A stretch of DNA of 64,000 nt. It comes from Hyalella azteca (lineage: Eukaryota > Arthropoda > Malacostraca > Amphipoda > Hyalellidae). The notes under the pieces were generated by a model. That model saw only the letters and a list, made by a program, of their open reading frames with translations, had not been told where the DNA came from and searched no databases. The stretch spans positions 28,844-92,843 of the forward strand of contig NW_025944124.1 of NCBI RefSeq assembly GCF_000764305.2. Direction: 5' to 3'. This document shows positions 25,184 through 37,500 of the stretch, piece after piece. The translations under genes were made by a program, and so were the position numbers. Position 1 is the first letter of the stretch. Each line of letters opens with the position of its first letter.

Positions 25184-25486
25184 ACCTGTTCAGTGCCAGG
25201 GCACCTGATACCACCTGTTCAGTGCCAGGGCACCTGATGCCACCTGTTCAGTGCCAGGGCACCTGATACCCCCTGTTCGGTGCCAGGGCACCTGATGCCA
25301 CCTGTTCAGTGCCAGGGCACCTGATGCCAACTGTTCAGTGCCAGGGCACCTGATGCCACCTGTTCAGTGCCAGTGCACCTGATGCCACCTGTTCAGTGCA
25401 CCTGATGCCACCTGTTCAGTGCACCTGATGCCACCTGTTCAGTGCACCTGATGCCACCTGTTCAGTGCACCTGATGCATCAGGTGC
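25184..25486. repeat. 29-bp then 23-bp minisatellite ending in a 20-bp palindrome
   Basis: Unit CTGTTCAGTGCCAGGGCACC plus TGATGCCAC. The last four units lack GCCAGG and so measure 23 bp. The array ends at 25467-25486 with GCACCTGATGCATCAGGTGC, a perfect 20-base palindrome formed by the last unit meeting its own reverse complement. Confidence 0.92.
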
Positions 25487-25708
25487 TCAAATATTTTTCC
25501 CTCACGCGGCGTCCGTACGAACGAGACGTCGGCTTTAACATCACCATTCAGTGCAGCTGATGGCTGATGTTACGACAGATGTTGCAGCTGATGGTGATGT
25601 TGCAGCTGATAACGTTAGCTGGTATCATGGCTGCGTTGCCATGGTGATGTTGTTCATCATAAAGCCACAAAATGCAGCACCGCGTCTGCGTTTGCTCGCG
25701 ATATCAAC

Positions 25709-25995
25709 AAAGGAATGATGAACAATGATGAGAAATGATGAGAAATTATGAGAAATTGTGAGATATGATGAGAAATGATGAGAAATGATTAGAAATGATG
25801 AGAAATGATGAGATATGATGAGAAATGATTAGAAATGATGAGAAATGACGATAAATGATGAGAAATGTTGGGGAATGATGAGAAATGATGATTAATGATG
25901 AGAAATGATGATGAATGATGATAAATGATGGGAAATGAAGATATATTACGAGAAATGATGAGAAATGAAGATAAATTGTGAGAAATGATGAGTAG
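25709..25995. repeat. Degenerate 10-bp repeat (GATGAGAAAT)
   Basis: About 28 tandem GATGAGAAAT-like decamers with scattered substitutions. The plus strand is purine-rich. Confidence 0.9.
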
Positions 25996-26310
25996 ATCGA
26001 TATTTAATTATGAACAGTGATAAGGATTGATGAGTAATTTAACTCTTTATACTCATAGTCTTTGCCAGGGTTGGGGAATTTTTATGTCTTTATTAGCAGT
26101 CCAATTTATGAGTCTTTGCTCGATATTAATCAACCTTTCCATCAAAGGCCACAAAATTTTCTCAGTCTTTGCAAGGCCTTTAGTTCCTGTGTCTTTAGAC
26201 GGTGTTTATTTCAGTAGTCTTTTTTAGAAGTTCTTTTCCTGTGTCTCTGTCGAGTGCAAATTTCTTCGTCATTAAAGGGAGTTGAGCAAGTCTTTCTCTG
26301 CTGCATTTTG

Positions 26311-26770
26311 TGCCAGAGACTTCCACTTTATTATTCATCAGAGACTCCTACGTACGTTTATTGTCAGAGACTCCTACGCACGTTTATTGTCAGAGACTCC
26401 TACGTACGTTTAATGTCAGAGACTCCTACGTACGTTTATTGTCAGAGACTCCTACGTATACGTATAAATATTGTCAGAGACTCCTACGTAAGATCATTGC
26501 CAGAGACTCCTACGTACGTTTATTGCCAGAGACTCCTACGTACGTTTGTTGTCAGAGACTCCTACGTACGTTAAATGTCAGAGACTCCTACGTATATAAA
26601 TATTGTCAGAGACTCCTACGTAAGTTCATTGCCAGAGACTCCTACGTAAGTTCATTGTCAGAGACTCTTACTTACGTTTATTGTCAGAGACTCCTACGTA
26701 CGTTTATTGTCAGAGACTCCTACGTACGTTTATTGTCAGAGACTCCTACGTACGTTTATTGTCAGAGACT
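26311..26770. repeat. 26-bp minisatellite, about 17 copies
   Basis: Unit GTCAGAGACTCCTACGTACG plus TTTATT, with the 8-bp palindrome ACGTACGT inside. Because 26 is not a multiple of three and the unit has no stop in any plus frame, every frame stays open and gives the same 26-residue period. The 154- and 106-codon ORFs here are therefore not genes. Confidence 0.93.
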
Positions 26771-27086
26771 CTGACAGTCACACGCTAACTTCTCGTCTGC
26801 CTCTAAAAGACAAATTTTGACGTATAAAAAAAAGTTGAATGTTCTCACGACGTTTTCTTCAAGTATTTTTCTTGCGGTAAACTTCTCAAGATAAAATATT
26901 CATTCGCACGTTTGTCAGTAGGGTCATTATTTCAGACTAAAATTTATGTCATAATATATTAAGAAATAATATTGATATTTAATAATATTTAATTTAAGTC
27001 ACCCACATACCGCGCGGTTCTTGGATGAGGTAATAAACATTTCCACTGACTCAGCAAGCCATATTCTTGAATGATTAATAATAAAA

Positions 27087-28460
27087 TATAACATGAATAC
27101 TTATTACATTATCGTTCATTGATATTCTGTAGTTAATAACAAAATATAACGCATATGGTTCGATTATGGTTCGATTGCATGTGGATGCAGTTATTTTTTA
27201 TGGGTTTAGTTGTACATCGTGGTGTTATCACCATGAACCAGAGTGAGACTAGCATGGCGACTAGCATGATTAACAGAACGACTAACGAGACTAACAGAAC
27301 CACTAACGAGACTAACAGAACGACTATAAGGACTAACAGAACGACTAGATTGACTGAAAAAACGACTAGAATGACTAACAGAACGACTAACGAGGCAAAC
27401 AGAACAATTATAAAGACTAACAAAACGACTAGAATGACTGAAAGAATGATTGACTAGACTAGCAAAACTATTATAAATTATAAATACTAACAGAATGACT
27501 AGAACGACTGATTGAACGACTATAAAGACTAACAGAACGACTAGAATGCCTAACAGAATGACTAACAGAACGATCAGAATGAGAAACAGAACGACTAGAA
27601 TGGCTAACAGAATGGTTCAAATGACTTTCAGAAAGACTAGAATGGCTAACGGAAGGGCTAGAATGACTAACAGAACGACTGGAATGACTAACAGATCGAT
27701 TGAAATGACTAACAGAACGAATAGAATGACTAACAGTACGACTAGAATGACTAACAGAACAACTAGAATGACTAAAAGACCGACTAGAACGACTAACACA
27801 ACGACCAGAATGACTAACATAACGACTAGAACACCTAACATAACGACTAACTATTTACCAAGTGTTGTCTTGTCAGTTCCATAACTAACGTAACGACTTG
27901 TATGACTAACAGAACGAATAGAATGACTAACATAACGACTAGAACGACTAATATAACGACTAACTATTTACCAGGTGTTGTCTTGTCAGTTCCATGACTA
28001 ACGTAACAACTAGAATGACTAACAGAACGACCAGAATGACTAACAGAACGACCAGAATGACTAACATAACGACTAGAACGACTAACATAACGACTAACTA
28101 TTTACGAGGTGTTGTCTTGTCAGTTCCATGACTAACGTAACAACTAGAATGACTAACAGAACGACCAGAATGACTAACAGAACGACCAGAATGACTAACA
28201 TAACGACTAGAACGACTAACATAACGACTAACTATTTACGAGGTGTTGTCTTGTCAGTTCCATGACTAACGTAACAACTAGAATGACTAACAGAACGACC
28301 AGAATGACTAACAGAACGACCAGAATGACTAACAAAACGACTATAATGACTAACGGGACGACTAGAAGACTAACATAACGACTAGAATGACTAACAAAAC
28401 GACTATTTACCAGGTGTTGTCTTGTCAGTTCTAATTTCGACAGCTCTGCCTTTCATTCTA
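27087..28460. repeat. 21-bp minisatellite cassette, copy 1 (flanks included)
   Basis: Left flank about 27087-27236, then ACTAACAGAACGACTAGAATG repeats (21-bp unit; seven codons, MTNRTTR-like on plus, hydrophobic Val/Leu on minus). From about 27880 a higher-order unit of about 130 bp, marked by a TATTTACSAGGTGTTGTCTT-type spacer, recurs four times. The right flank ends in a TCGACAGCTCTG stretch. The whole cassette recurs at 28558-29275. Confidence 0.9.
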
Positions 28461-28557
28461 GCCTGAACTTTTAAATAAAACAAGTTTCAACTTCATAACG
28501 TTCTTAATTTTTTATTTATTAACAAATTAAAAGGGTTACTTAATTCTGAAACACCCT

Positions 28558-29275
28558 GTATAACATGAATACCCATTAAATCATCGTTCTTTGATATTCT
28601 GAAGTTAATAACAAAATATAATGCCTACGGATCGAAGAGGTGCGACACTTACCTGTACAGGTGAATGTATTTATTTTTTCAAGGGTTTATTTGTACATCG
28701 TGTCGCTATCAACGAAAAATACGGGCAATGCTTGACCAGAGAAAGACTAGCATGACGACTAGCATGATGACTAAAATGACTTGTAGAACGACTAACGAGA
28801 CTAACAGAACCATTATAAAGACTAACAGAATGACTAAAATGACTAACAGAAAGACTAGAACGAATGACAGAACGACTAGAATGATCTAACAGAACGACTA
28901 GAATGATCTAACAGAACGACTAGAATGACTGACAGAACAACTTGAATGACTAACAGAACAACTAGAATGATATAACAGAACGAATAGAAGGACTAACAAC
29001 GACTAGAATGACTGACAGAACGGCTGGAATGACTTGCAGAGCGACTTACGAGGCTAACAGATCGACTAGAATGGTTATCAGAACGACTAGAATGACTGAC
29101 AGTATGAATAGAATGACTAACATAACGACTAGAATGACTAACAGAACGACTAATGAGACTAACACTACGATTAGAATGACTAACAAGCGACTAGAATGAC
29201 TGGCAAAACGACTAACTATTTACCAGGTGTTGTCATGTCAGTTCTAATTTCGACAGCTCCGCGTTTCATTCTAGC
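28558..29275. repeat. 21-bp minisatellite cassette, copy 2
   Basis: The same left flank (ATTCTGAAGTTAATAACAAA stretch), a shorter 21-bp array, and the same right flank (TCGACAGCTCCG). The array was therefore duplicated together with unique flanking DNA and then changed length independently. Confidence 0.88.
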
Positions 29276-30066
29276 CTGAGTGTTGACACTCGAACGTTCA
29301 TTGGTATTCATCGAGCGACATTTTTGCTTCTCGATTCGAAAAAACATTTGCAGGCCGAAGCCCAAATGCAAATTCCGACTTCCAATCGCAAAAATGCATC
29401 CAATCGACACACTTTTTTAGAGGCAATTTGAAGTTGAACTGCGCTGGTCAAAAGGCCAGCGTCCACTCATTTGGTTATAGACTTCATTTTGAAGTGAAAT
29501 AACAGACGTCATTTTGAAGTGAAAAAAATGCAGCATTCAAGAGTAAAAATTAATGTTGATGTCATATGATGCTGGTTCAGCACGAGGATTATATCTGTGC
29601 TGGAAGATTACTAAATATTTTCATAAAACTATTTATTTTTACGATGAATATTTAGTCGTCCAGGGAAAAATTGATGCTATTAAATTCAAAATTGTACATT
29701 TATTAATCTAATTGAAGTCTTATATATGGGTAAACTACTATATTAAATTTTAAAGAGAGATTTTTTTGCTGTCGTGGAAACCTGATATATGATGAACAAT
29801 ATTAACTTTTTATCATTCAATTTAAAACGCAGTTAATAAATAATCTATTTTTTACAGTGAATCTGTCCTGACTTGACTCTGCATTAATTACTGTCAATAA
29901 TTAACTGCAAAAATTTAAGCGCGTTGCAAAATTTTTATAATGGTTTTCGTTAAGATTGTGTTTATAATATTTATTATGATAGAGCACGAATTCAACTGAC
30001 CATTATCTAAGAAAAATAAGTGGGACCTTGTCCCAATATCGATCTATTACCTGAGCTGGGCAGTAA
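29276..30066. other. AT-rich non-coding stretch
   Basis: No gene or array seen. Confidence 0.5.
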
Positions 30067-30206
30067 AGTAGCCTTTGAAATGTAGCGGCAGCTACCGCTA
30101 CTGCTACGTGCTCTAAATGTAGCGGGCGCTACCGCTACAGCTACAATTGCTTAATTGTAGCGCCGCTACCGCTACAGCTACAATTGCTTAATTGTAGCGC
30201 CGCTAC
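30067..30206. repeat. About 36-bp repeat with 9-bp-stem hairpins
   Basis: GTAGCGCCGCTACCGCTACA blocks alternate with GCTACAATT-GCTT-AATTGTAGC hairpins at 30140-30161 and 30177-30198. Each has a perfect 9-bp stem with a 4-base loop. Confidence 0.85.
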
Positions 30207-30415
30207 AGGGGTGTCGAATGTCCCGAGGATATTTACGGACATTCGTCGGGGTGTCGAATGTCCAGAGGATATTTACGGACATTCGTCGGGGGTGTCGAAT
30301 ATCCCGAGATATTTACGGACATTTGTCGGGGGGTGTCGAATGTCCCGAGGATATTTACGGACATTCGTCGGGGTGTCGAATGTTTCGGGGATATTTACGG
30401 ACATTCGTTTGGGCT
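30207..30415. repeat. 40/41-bp minisatellite, 5 copies
   Basis: Unit GGGGTGTCGAATGTCCCGAG plus GATATTTACGGACATTCGTC. A GTCCCGAG...CGGACATTCG arrangement gives an imperfect inverted repeat within each unit. Confidence 0.92.
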
Positions 30416-31388
30416 CAAATGTTATAATGTCAGGTTTCTTAAAGAATGGAAAAGGTTGCTATAGTGGAAATCTGAAATAAGATGAACAATAGTAATTTTT
30501 AATCATTACGTTTTATACATAGTTTATAAATAATATATAGTTTATAGTGAATCACCAAACAGTGGAACATAGTGTCTTACATGGACAAGTGAAGCCTGGG
30601 AGAGATGAAACATTTTCGAAGAAGCGCACTTCAGAGAGTTTTAGTTTAGAAATTAAATAAATAATAAAACTTTTCTGGATGCTAGCACAAAGACTCTTAC
30701 GTAATCCATACATTCAAATAAATTAATGGAATTTTGTCCGGAAAAGAATGCACTTTATACAATTGTGTGGGTCATCCAGACCCAGTTTGGCCCGGTGCAA
30801 GGGCGTATCAGGAATTGCAAAGCGAAGAAATGAGCACATATTTTACCCTCTACTTATAAAAAAATAAGTTCCGGATTACAACTAATTTGTAAAATAAAAT
30901 GCACAAGCGTGCATTAAAAACTAAATTCAATAAATAAAAATCAAATCAAGTTAAATAATTAGAAATCATCTGCTCCGTGGCGCCGCTGTGCACTGGAATT
31001 GAAAATTTGAAATTATCAGAGCTCTATTTATCATATATCCTTTTCTTTCATGTAAACTTTATTCAACGAAAAAATTCAGCCACGTTGCCTTATTAAAGAC
31101 GCTCTGTCAGTCTTCAGCCACTCTTCTAACATGAGAATTCCCCCATTCAATCAATACCAGTCAAATCCCCCATTCAATCAATACTGAAACCGTAACCAAA
31201 CTTCAGCAGTAAATAAGAATGTTCCTTTAATTGTAACCTGGTCCTGATGAGGCGGAAGTCCCGAGTCCTTCTCTGCAATAAGAGGCTCGGACGCTGCAAG
31301 TTTTGATTCACTAACTTGGCAAGGATCATTTGCCTTCAAAACTTAAGTCATTACTTCAACGCGTGAGGGAACGAAGATATGAGTTTAT
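30416..31388. other. Non-coding stretch without recognised features
   Basis: One short direct repeat (CCCCCATTCAATCAATAC, twice near 31140-31185). No gene seen. Confidence 0.5.
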
Positions 31389-31992
31389 TTCAGTCAAGTA
31401 TCTTAGATCTGTTACGTGTGTATGTCAGTCAAGTATCTTAGATCTGTTACGTGTATGTGTCAGTCAAGTATCTTAGATCTGCTCTGTTGCGTGTATGTGT
31501 TAGTCAAGTATCTTAGATCTGCTCTGTTGCGTGGATGTGTCAGTCAAGTATCTTAGATCTGCTCTGTTACGTGTAAGTGTCAGTCAAGTATCTTAGATCT
31601 GCTCTGTTGCGTGTATGTGTCAGTCATGTATCATAGATCTGTTACGTGTGTGTGTGTTAGTGAAGTATTATAGATCTGCTCTGTTGCGTGGATGTGTCAG
31701 TCAAGTATCTTAGATCTGCTCTGTTGCGTGTAAGTGTCAGTCAAGTATCTTAGATCTGCTCTGTTGCGTGTATGTGTCAGTCAAGTATCTTAGATCTGCT
31801 CTGTTGCGTTTCTGTGTCAGTCAAGTATTATAGATCTGCTCTGTTTCATGTATATGTCAGTCAAGTATCTTAGATCTGCTCTGTTACGTATACGTGTTAG
31901 TCAAGTATTATAGATCTGCTCTGTTGCGTGTAGTGTGTTAGTCAAGTATCTTAGATCTGCTCTGTGATGTGTCTGTGTCAGGCAAGTATCAG
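31389..31992. repeat. About 40-bp minisatellite, about 15 copies
   Basis: Unit GTCAGTCAAGTATCTTAGAT plus CTGCTCTGTTGCGTGTATGT. Shorter units lacking CTCTGTTG (or similar) occur at both ends. Confidence 0.92.
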
Positions 31993-32255
31993 CTGTATTC
32001 TGTATATAAGCATGCATGACTGATATGCATATAAAAAATTTCTGTAGCCACCAATGTGCTTTATGCTGTTATTATTATCATACTCATTACCGACCGGGTG
32101 TGTCTTTCAGCTGTTTGGAGTAAGTATAGATGTTGCACAGGCAATACTTTATTATTTCCTTGTGCTCTGTTTCAAATTAGCACACATTTAAGACCATATA
32201 CTCATAAATGTCTCATTTCAATTCGCAAAAACCTGTATTGAGCCACATGAGATTC

Positions 32256-32646
32256 GTCAATAATGAACAGATTTTATTCAAATTTTAAATATAAGTAGAT
32301 AATATCAGTAATTTGTTGACGGAATTTTTTCAAATTTTTACATGAATTACTTTTTTATTAATACGGAAAACCTAACTTCACGTTCACCTCGCAGGTTAGG
32401 TCCTAGTCAGGTCAAATCTCAGTATTTTGTGGCATTAGAAAAAAGTAATTTATGTAAAAATCTGAAATAATTCTGTCCACAAATTACTGATATTATCTAC
32501 TTATATTCAAAATTTGAATAAAATCTGTTCATTATTGACAGATTTATGGGTGTTTGAGTTGAAAATGAAGTTAGGTTTTCCGTATTAATAAAAAAGTTAT
32601 TAGTGTAAAAATCTGAAAAAATTCCGTCCACAAATTACTGATATTA
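32256..32646. repeat. Nested inverted repeat, possible foldback element
   Basis: Arm 32256-32356 is the reverse complement of about 32440-32539. A second inverted copy of the arm's inner part (about 32287-32385) follows at 32566-32646. Markers: ATAATATCAGTAATTTGT against ACAAATTACTGATATTAT. No ORF, and the target duplication is not clear. Confidence 0.8.
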
Positions 32647-34044
32647 ATCAGTCGCCGGCTGTCAGCGTCGGGGGATGCATGCCAGGTTGCTTAGGTGCCT
32701 GGATGACAATATCTATAGCATTTAGATGGTTGATTTTGGCCCCAGAGCTGATTTAAGAGGTAATTAAACCGTAATTTGCTGGTCTACGGCTGCGCACCCA
32801 GCACCGCCGGCGGCCAACGCGGTTGAAGAATGGAGACAGTTTCGTTCACGGCGAACGTCCTGTGTCATTTGAGCAGAATTTAGCTCTCTAAAAAACGGTG
32901 AAATTGTTTTCGAAGAATATGCTTATACTAATTACCAAGAATAATCCGTCAAGTTAGCTAATTCTTTATAAATTCGACTGGCTTTCTGTTTCTCCCCGGC
33001 CCCAGACTAGAGTAGGTATGTGCACAAAAAAAAATTTCTTTGATCGTAATGAAAATTAAATATATGATCTGAAAGGAGAAAAAAATCTGGAGCAAAAAAA
33101 TTCCATATAATAATGAATTTAAGTGGAATAAAAGTAGCCTAGCTAAAAAAAAAGCATAGGTACCTAGTGGCTAGTGGCAATGCAGAGAGTTTTCTAGACA
33201 CTCCCTCAAGTTTATTTTTGAGTCCTAAAAAAACTGTCCTATAAGTAGACCAGTAACTGAGTAAAGTATCCTGATTCCTGGATACCACATCCCAGCAATC
33301 CAGCATTATCATAAATAAGAAATAGGTTTAAATCTTGGGTACATAAATGAGGAAATTAAAAATGAACTGATTCTAAAAAATCTCTGGTTTGTCACTATGG
33401 CCCGCTGGTGTAGCCTTGTAGGGCGTTGTAGCCTACTAAGCCTAGGCTACTTCAACTTATAGAGTTGTAGCCTTTAGGTTACACTGGTACATATTTATTT
33501 CATTTCTAACTAAAATAAAATATTTGATTGAAATTTTGACTGCAAGTTGGTGCTGTGGGAGAAACTGGTATGCCTGATAGGCTGATAGATAATTTTAGAT
33601 ATGAATGGTATAAAATAATAAATTTATCAAAGGGCAGAATATATTCCAGCTTCATGGTTTTGAAACCACAATATAAGTGAGCTTGAAAATGATGAATAAA
33701 TCATAAAAATATCATTAATTAGTGGCGCCCCCAAATATGGTATATGTAACTTAATACAATACATACTTAACTTAAACTTGATCATTGCAAACAAAGATTC
33801 TGGACATTAAAAAAAAAATCCATTAAATAAGAAAATAAAAAAATATATCAATCAAACAAGAGACATCCAAACAATTCTATTACAAATCTGAGGTACTATA
33901 CAATTGAAACAGTTTGTCCACTTTTGATCCTCCTTTTCATTCATATTCAGTCACCGGGCAGAGCACTGTATCTCAGGAAATCAGCTGTAACGGTATCAGC
34001 TTTTTATCAGTGAACTTCCTTAGAATTCTTAGAATTCTAGCCTG
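32647..34044. other. Non-coding stretch upstream of the methyltransferase exons
   Basis: No convincing promoter or 5' exon seen, although one must exist because the first coding exons have splice acceptors. A short inverted repeat, GTAGCC...GGCTAC, lies at 33428-33450. Confidence 0.5.
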
Positions 34045-34330
34045 CTTCCAGTACTGTTAGTAATGGATGAGCACACTGTGCATGCTTCAAACGTTTTAAA
34101 ATTGAGTTTTATTCCAAGTGTCCCGGTTTACCCCGTTCCCAGCCTCCCAGGGCCAGGGGTAATTAGGGATGCTTTTATTTTGTGTCTGGCACCTTGCAAA
34201 TAGCACATGGAATTTTTTGGAGATGCTATGCAATAGCCCTTGCAAAGGCCTTTGAAATGAGCCCAAACTTGTTTATTAAATGTTTCATGGTAAGAAGTTA
34301 TTAATGAAAGACGCTCAAAACCGTCCCTTA
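34045..34330. repeat. Intronic dispersed repeat, copy 1 (partner at 37236-37500)
   Basis: Both copies begin ACTGTTAGTAATGGATGAG and run to TTTCATGGTAAGAAGTTATT (shared 20-base stretch) and beyond. One lies before exon 1a and the other before exon 3 of the methyltransferase. Probably a transposon remnant; the ends were not resolved. Confidence 0.75.
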
Positions 34331-34467
34331 TTAGGTATTCCGTTTGGTGGTAGGATTTTGTCTCTTACTGAAAGCTAAGTAAAAGTTATTAGTTTTAGAA
34401 TTTTTTATTGTCTGCTTCTCTCTTTTTGTGCAGTTATCAAGACCAAGAATAGCTTTCTTTCCCAATT

Positions 34468-34578
34468 ATGACATCACGTTATTTTGAAGGTGCAAAACAT
34501 GCACTGGATTATGCTAAATTCCGACCTACGCCCTGTCCAGCTCTTATTTCATCTATTATTAATTTCCTGAATACTAAG
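34468..34578 (+). CDS. Methyltransferase first coding exon, version 1a
   Basis: Acceptor TTTTTGTGCAG ends at 34433 and leaves a 34-base 5' untranslated part. ATG at 34468; donor AAG|GTAAGA after 34578; phase 0. It encodes 37 residues and keeps the family's FEG-x2-HA pattern (RYFEGAKHALDYAKFRP). No upstream ATG in the exon. This is the more canonical of the two versions. Confidence 0.85.
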
Positions 34579-37500
34579 GTAAGAAAATATTTGGCACATC
34601 CTTATAAAACAAAATGAGTTCTGTAAGATAGTAGCTAATGAGATATTTAGAGGAAAATTAAATATGACCTTTAACTTTGAGGACGAAAATGTAGAAAAAT
34701 TTAGGTAAAAATTAATGGATTTGAAGGTAATAGGAAAAAAATGAAAATTATAGTTTTTTATTTGCTTGAAATAATGTCCAGAAAGTAACACAAAAGTTTA
34801 CCATTTAAATAGCTCATTGCAGTCTTGTACTTCTACTTAATGACGATTCTATGGAAAAGTACTTGCATCGTTTGGAAGATAAGTAACTTCATGTTCTGAA
34901 TAATTTTCCTAAATTAAAACCAATGTTTACCTAATTGCCAATGGAGCTATTTTTTAAATTTATGCTCTGAACATTGTCAGAATTTTCTGTTTATCTGCTT
35001 GATTTTTAATTGTCATGCCAACAGCTAAGTTTTTGTGTGTTGCCATGTATAATTGTCTGATTTGTGTGTTGCCATGTATAATTATGTCAAATTTATGTGT
35101 TGGCATGTATAACTGTGTCAAATTTATGTGTTGCCATGTATAATTACAGTGTCAAATTTGTGTGTTACCATGTTTAATTGTGTCAAATTTATGTGTTGCC
35201 ATGTATAATTACAGTGTCAAATTTGTGTGTTACCATGTTTAATTATGTCAAATTTGTGTGGTGCCACACATAATTGTGTCAAATTTGTGTGTTGCCATAT
35301 ATAATTAATTATGTGTATTGCCATGTATAGTCATGTGTGTTGCCATGTATAGTTATGTCTAATTTGTGTGTTGTCATGAATAACTGTGTTGGCATGTATG
35401 TATAGTTTTGTCTAATTTGTATGTTACCATATATAATTATGTGTGTTGCCATATATAGTTATGTGTGTTGCCATGTATAGTTATGTGTAATTTGTATCTT
35501 GCCATATGGGTACAAATAATTATGTGTGTTGCCACATATAATTATGTCAAATTTGTCTACTCCAAACTACTAGCTTTTAGTATTTTTTAAATAACTCCTT
35601 TTTTGCAGCTTGTTAAGAATAGGTTTAATTTTTTAGTCATGAGTCATGACCTCGCAATATTTTGTAAGTGCAAAACGTGCACTGGATTATGCAAAATTCC
35701 GGCCTGTGCCTTCTTCAGCTCTCATTTTGTCTATTATTAATCTACTTAGGATTAAGGTAAGGAAATACTTTGCAAATTTTTATATACAAAATGAATATAT
35801 CAATGATTAATCATTTATATAATCAACAAATTTGCTTGAAATCTTTTAATAAATTATTAAAATCTATTCTAGTTATAACAAATTTGTCAAATAGGGTAAT
35901 AAGGGACAGGTGGGGTAAATTAGGACAGTCCTCCACCATGGCATAAAATGTTATAGCAGCAAAATTAATTGAAATATTGCAAAACTAAAAATAGTGGTGT
36001 AAACTTCAACATTTTTCCTATCTATGTAGCAGAATGGAAGTTAAGAAATCATACATTTACTGGTTCTAAAAAATCCCTGAAAAAAAATGTTGAAAAGTGA
36101 TATTTTGAAAAAGTACTTGTGCTAAGGTCTGCATTAGAAAAATATTTGCCATATCAAAAAATTTGGCTTGAAGAAAAGTTGCAGACATGTGTCAGCTTTA
36201 AAACTTCATTGACAAAATTTTAGTACCTCAATGCAAAACAAAATAGAATAAAAGTGTCGGTACTGAAGAAATAGGCCCATGGCCTGTTGCCGATTCTTGA
36301 ATTTTTCGTGACTTGATTCACAATGGATCCGGCCTTTGTAACCCGATCATTCCATAACTGACGATTGATTGAGATAGCTGCTGGACTTTAGCCTGGTACG
36401 TAAGATGCTAGGCATTTGAAGACTGAACATATGCTCCTGCATAGCTTCATCTAGTCTGTTCTTGAAGGCATTCATACTCGGAGCGTCAACAATGCTATCA
36501 GGGAGGCTGTTCCACATGTCAGTGACTTGAAGCAAGAAGAAATATTGTCGCATGGCCAGCCATTTCCGCATGATGGGATAATAAGGGACACCCCCCTAAA
36601 GGGGTCCTGTACGTAGGACCCCTTAAAATGCATAAGTACAGGACCCCCTAAAATGCATTTACATTAGAACCTTGGATAGCGAAGGCTCCAGTTAACCAAA
36701 AAATTTATTAACAACAAAGAATTTTGATTTTACCTTCATCAGCAAAAAATTCACCTAATGAGAAATTAATGCACCATCAGCTACCACAAAATTGTGCATA
36801 GAATATCATAGCTAGAATTGTGCATTGGGCAACATAGAATGAAAAGTAATGAACCTAAACTATCATTTATTTCTCTAAAAAAAATATGATGGTTGTCACT
36901 AAAATATTCCTTTCTGTTTCAGGTATGTTTTTATGATCTTATTTTGTTATAGTGAATTCAATTGAACCAATTAAAAAATTGTTATATTATAAGCCCAGTC
37001 CTGTAAGCTTTCAGGTACAGAAGAAATGTTATACAGCTGCTGATATGAAGCTTGCAGTGGACAAGGTTGTTGTAAATGCTCAATAACATGTCCATGGATA
37101 CGGTAATATCACATCAATAATATGGTAATATATATACATGGCAATATATCAATACAGGAAAAGCAAGTACAAATCACAGAAAATGTCATTTATTCTACAT
37201 CTACATCATCTACAAAGGAAGAGGAGGAATTCAGAGTACTGTTAGTAATGGATGAGTACAATCTGCATGCTTCAAACATTTTAAAATTAAATTTTATTTC
37301 AAGCATCCTGAATTACCCTGTTCCCAGTGGTAATTTGGGACACTGTTCCTTAGCGTCTGGCACCTTACAAATAGCATAGGTATATATGGAATTTTTTCAG
37401 AGATGCTATGCGATAGCCCCAGCAAAGGCCTTTGCAATGAGCCCAAACTCCTATGAAATGTTTCATGGTAAGAAGTTATTAATGAAAGAAGCTTAAATTT

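Noticed and set aside
26254..26774. Overlapping 154- and 106-codon ORFs with ETPTYVYCQRLLR repeats
   Set aside because: The 26-bp repeat has no stop in any plus frame, so all frames read open and give the same peptide period. Not coding.
21960..31992. CRISPR arrays
   Set aside because: The units are directly adjacent without unique spacers, the genome is eukaryotic, and there are no cas genes.
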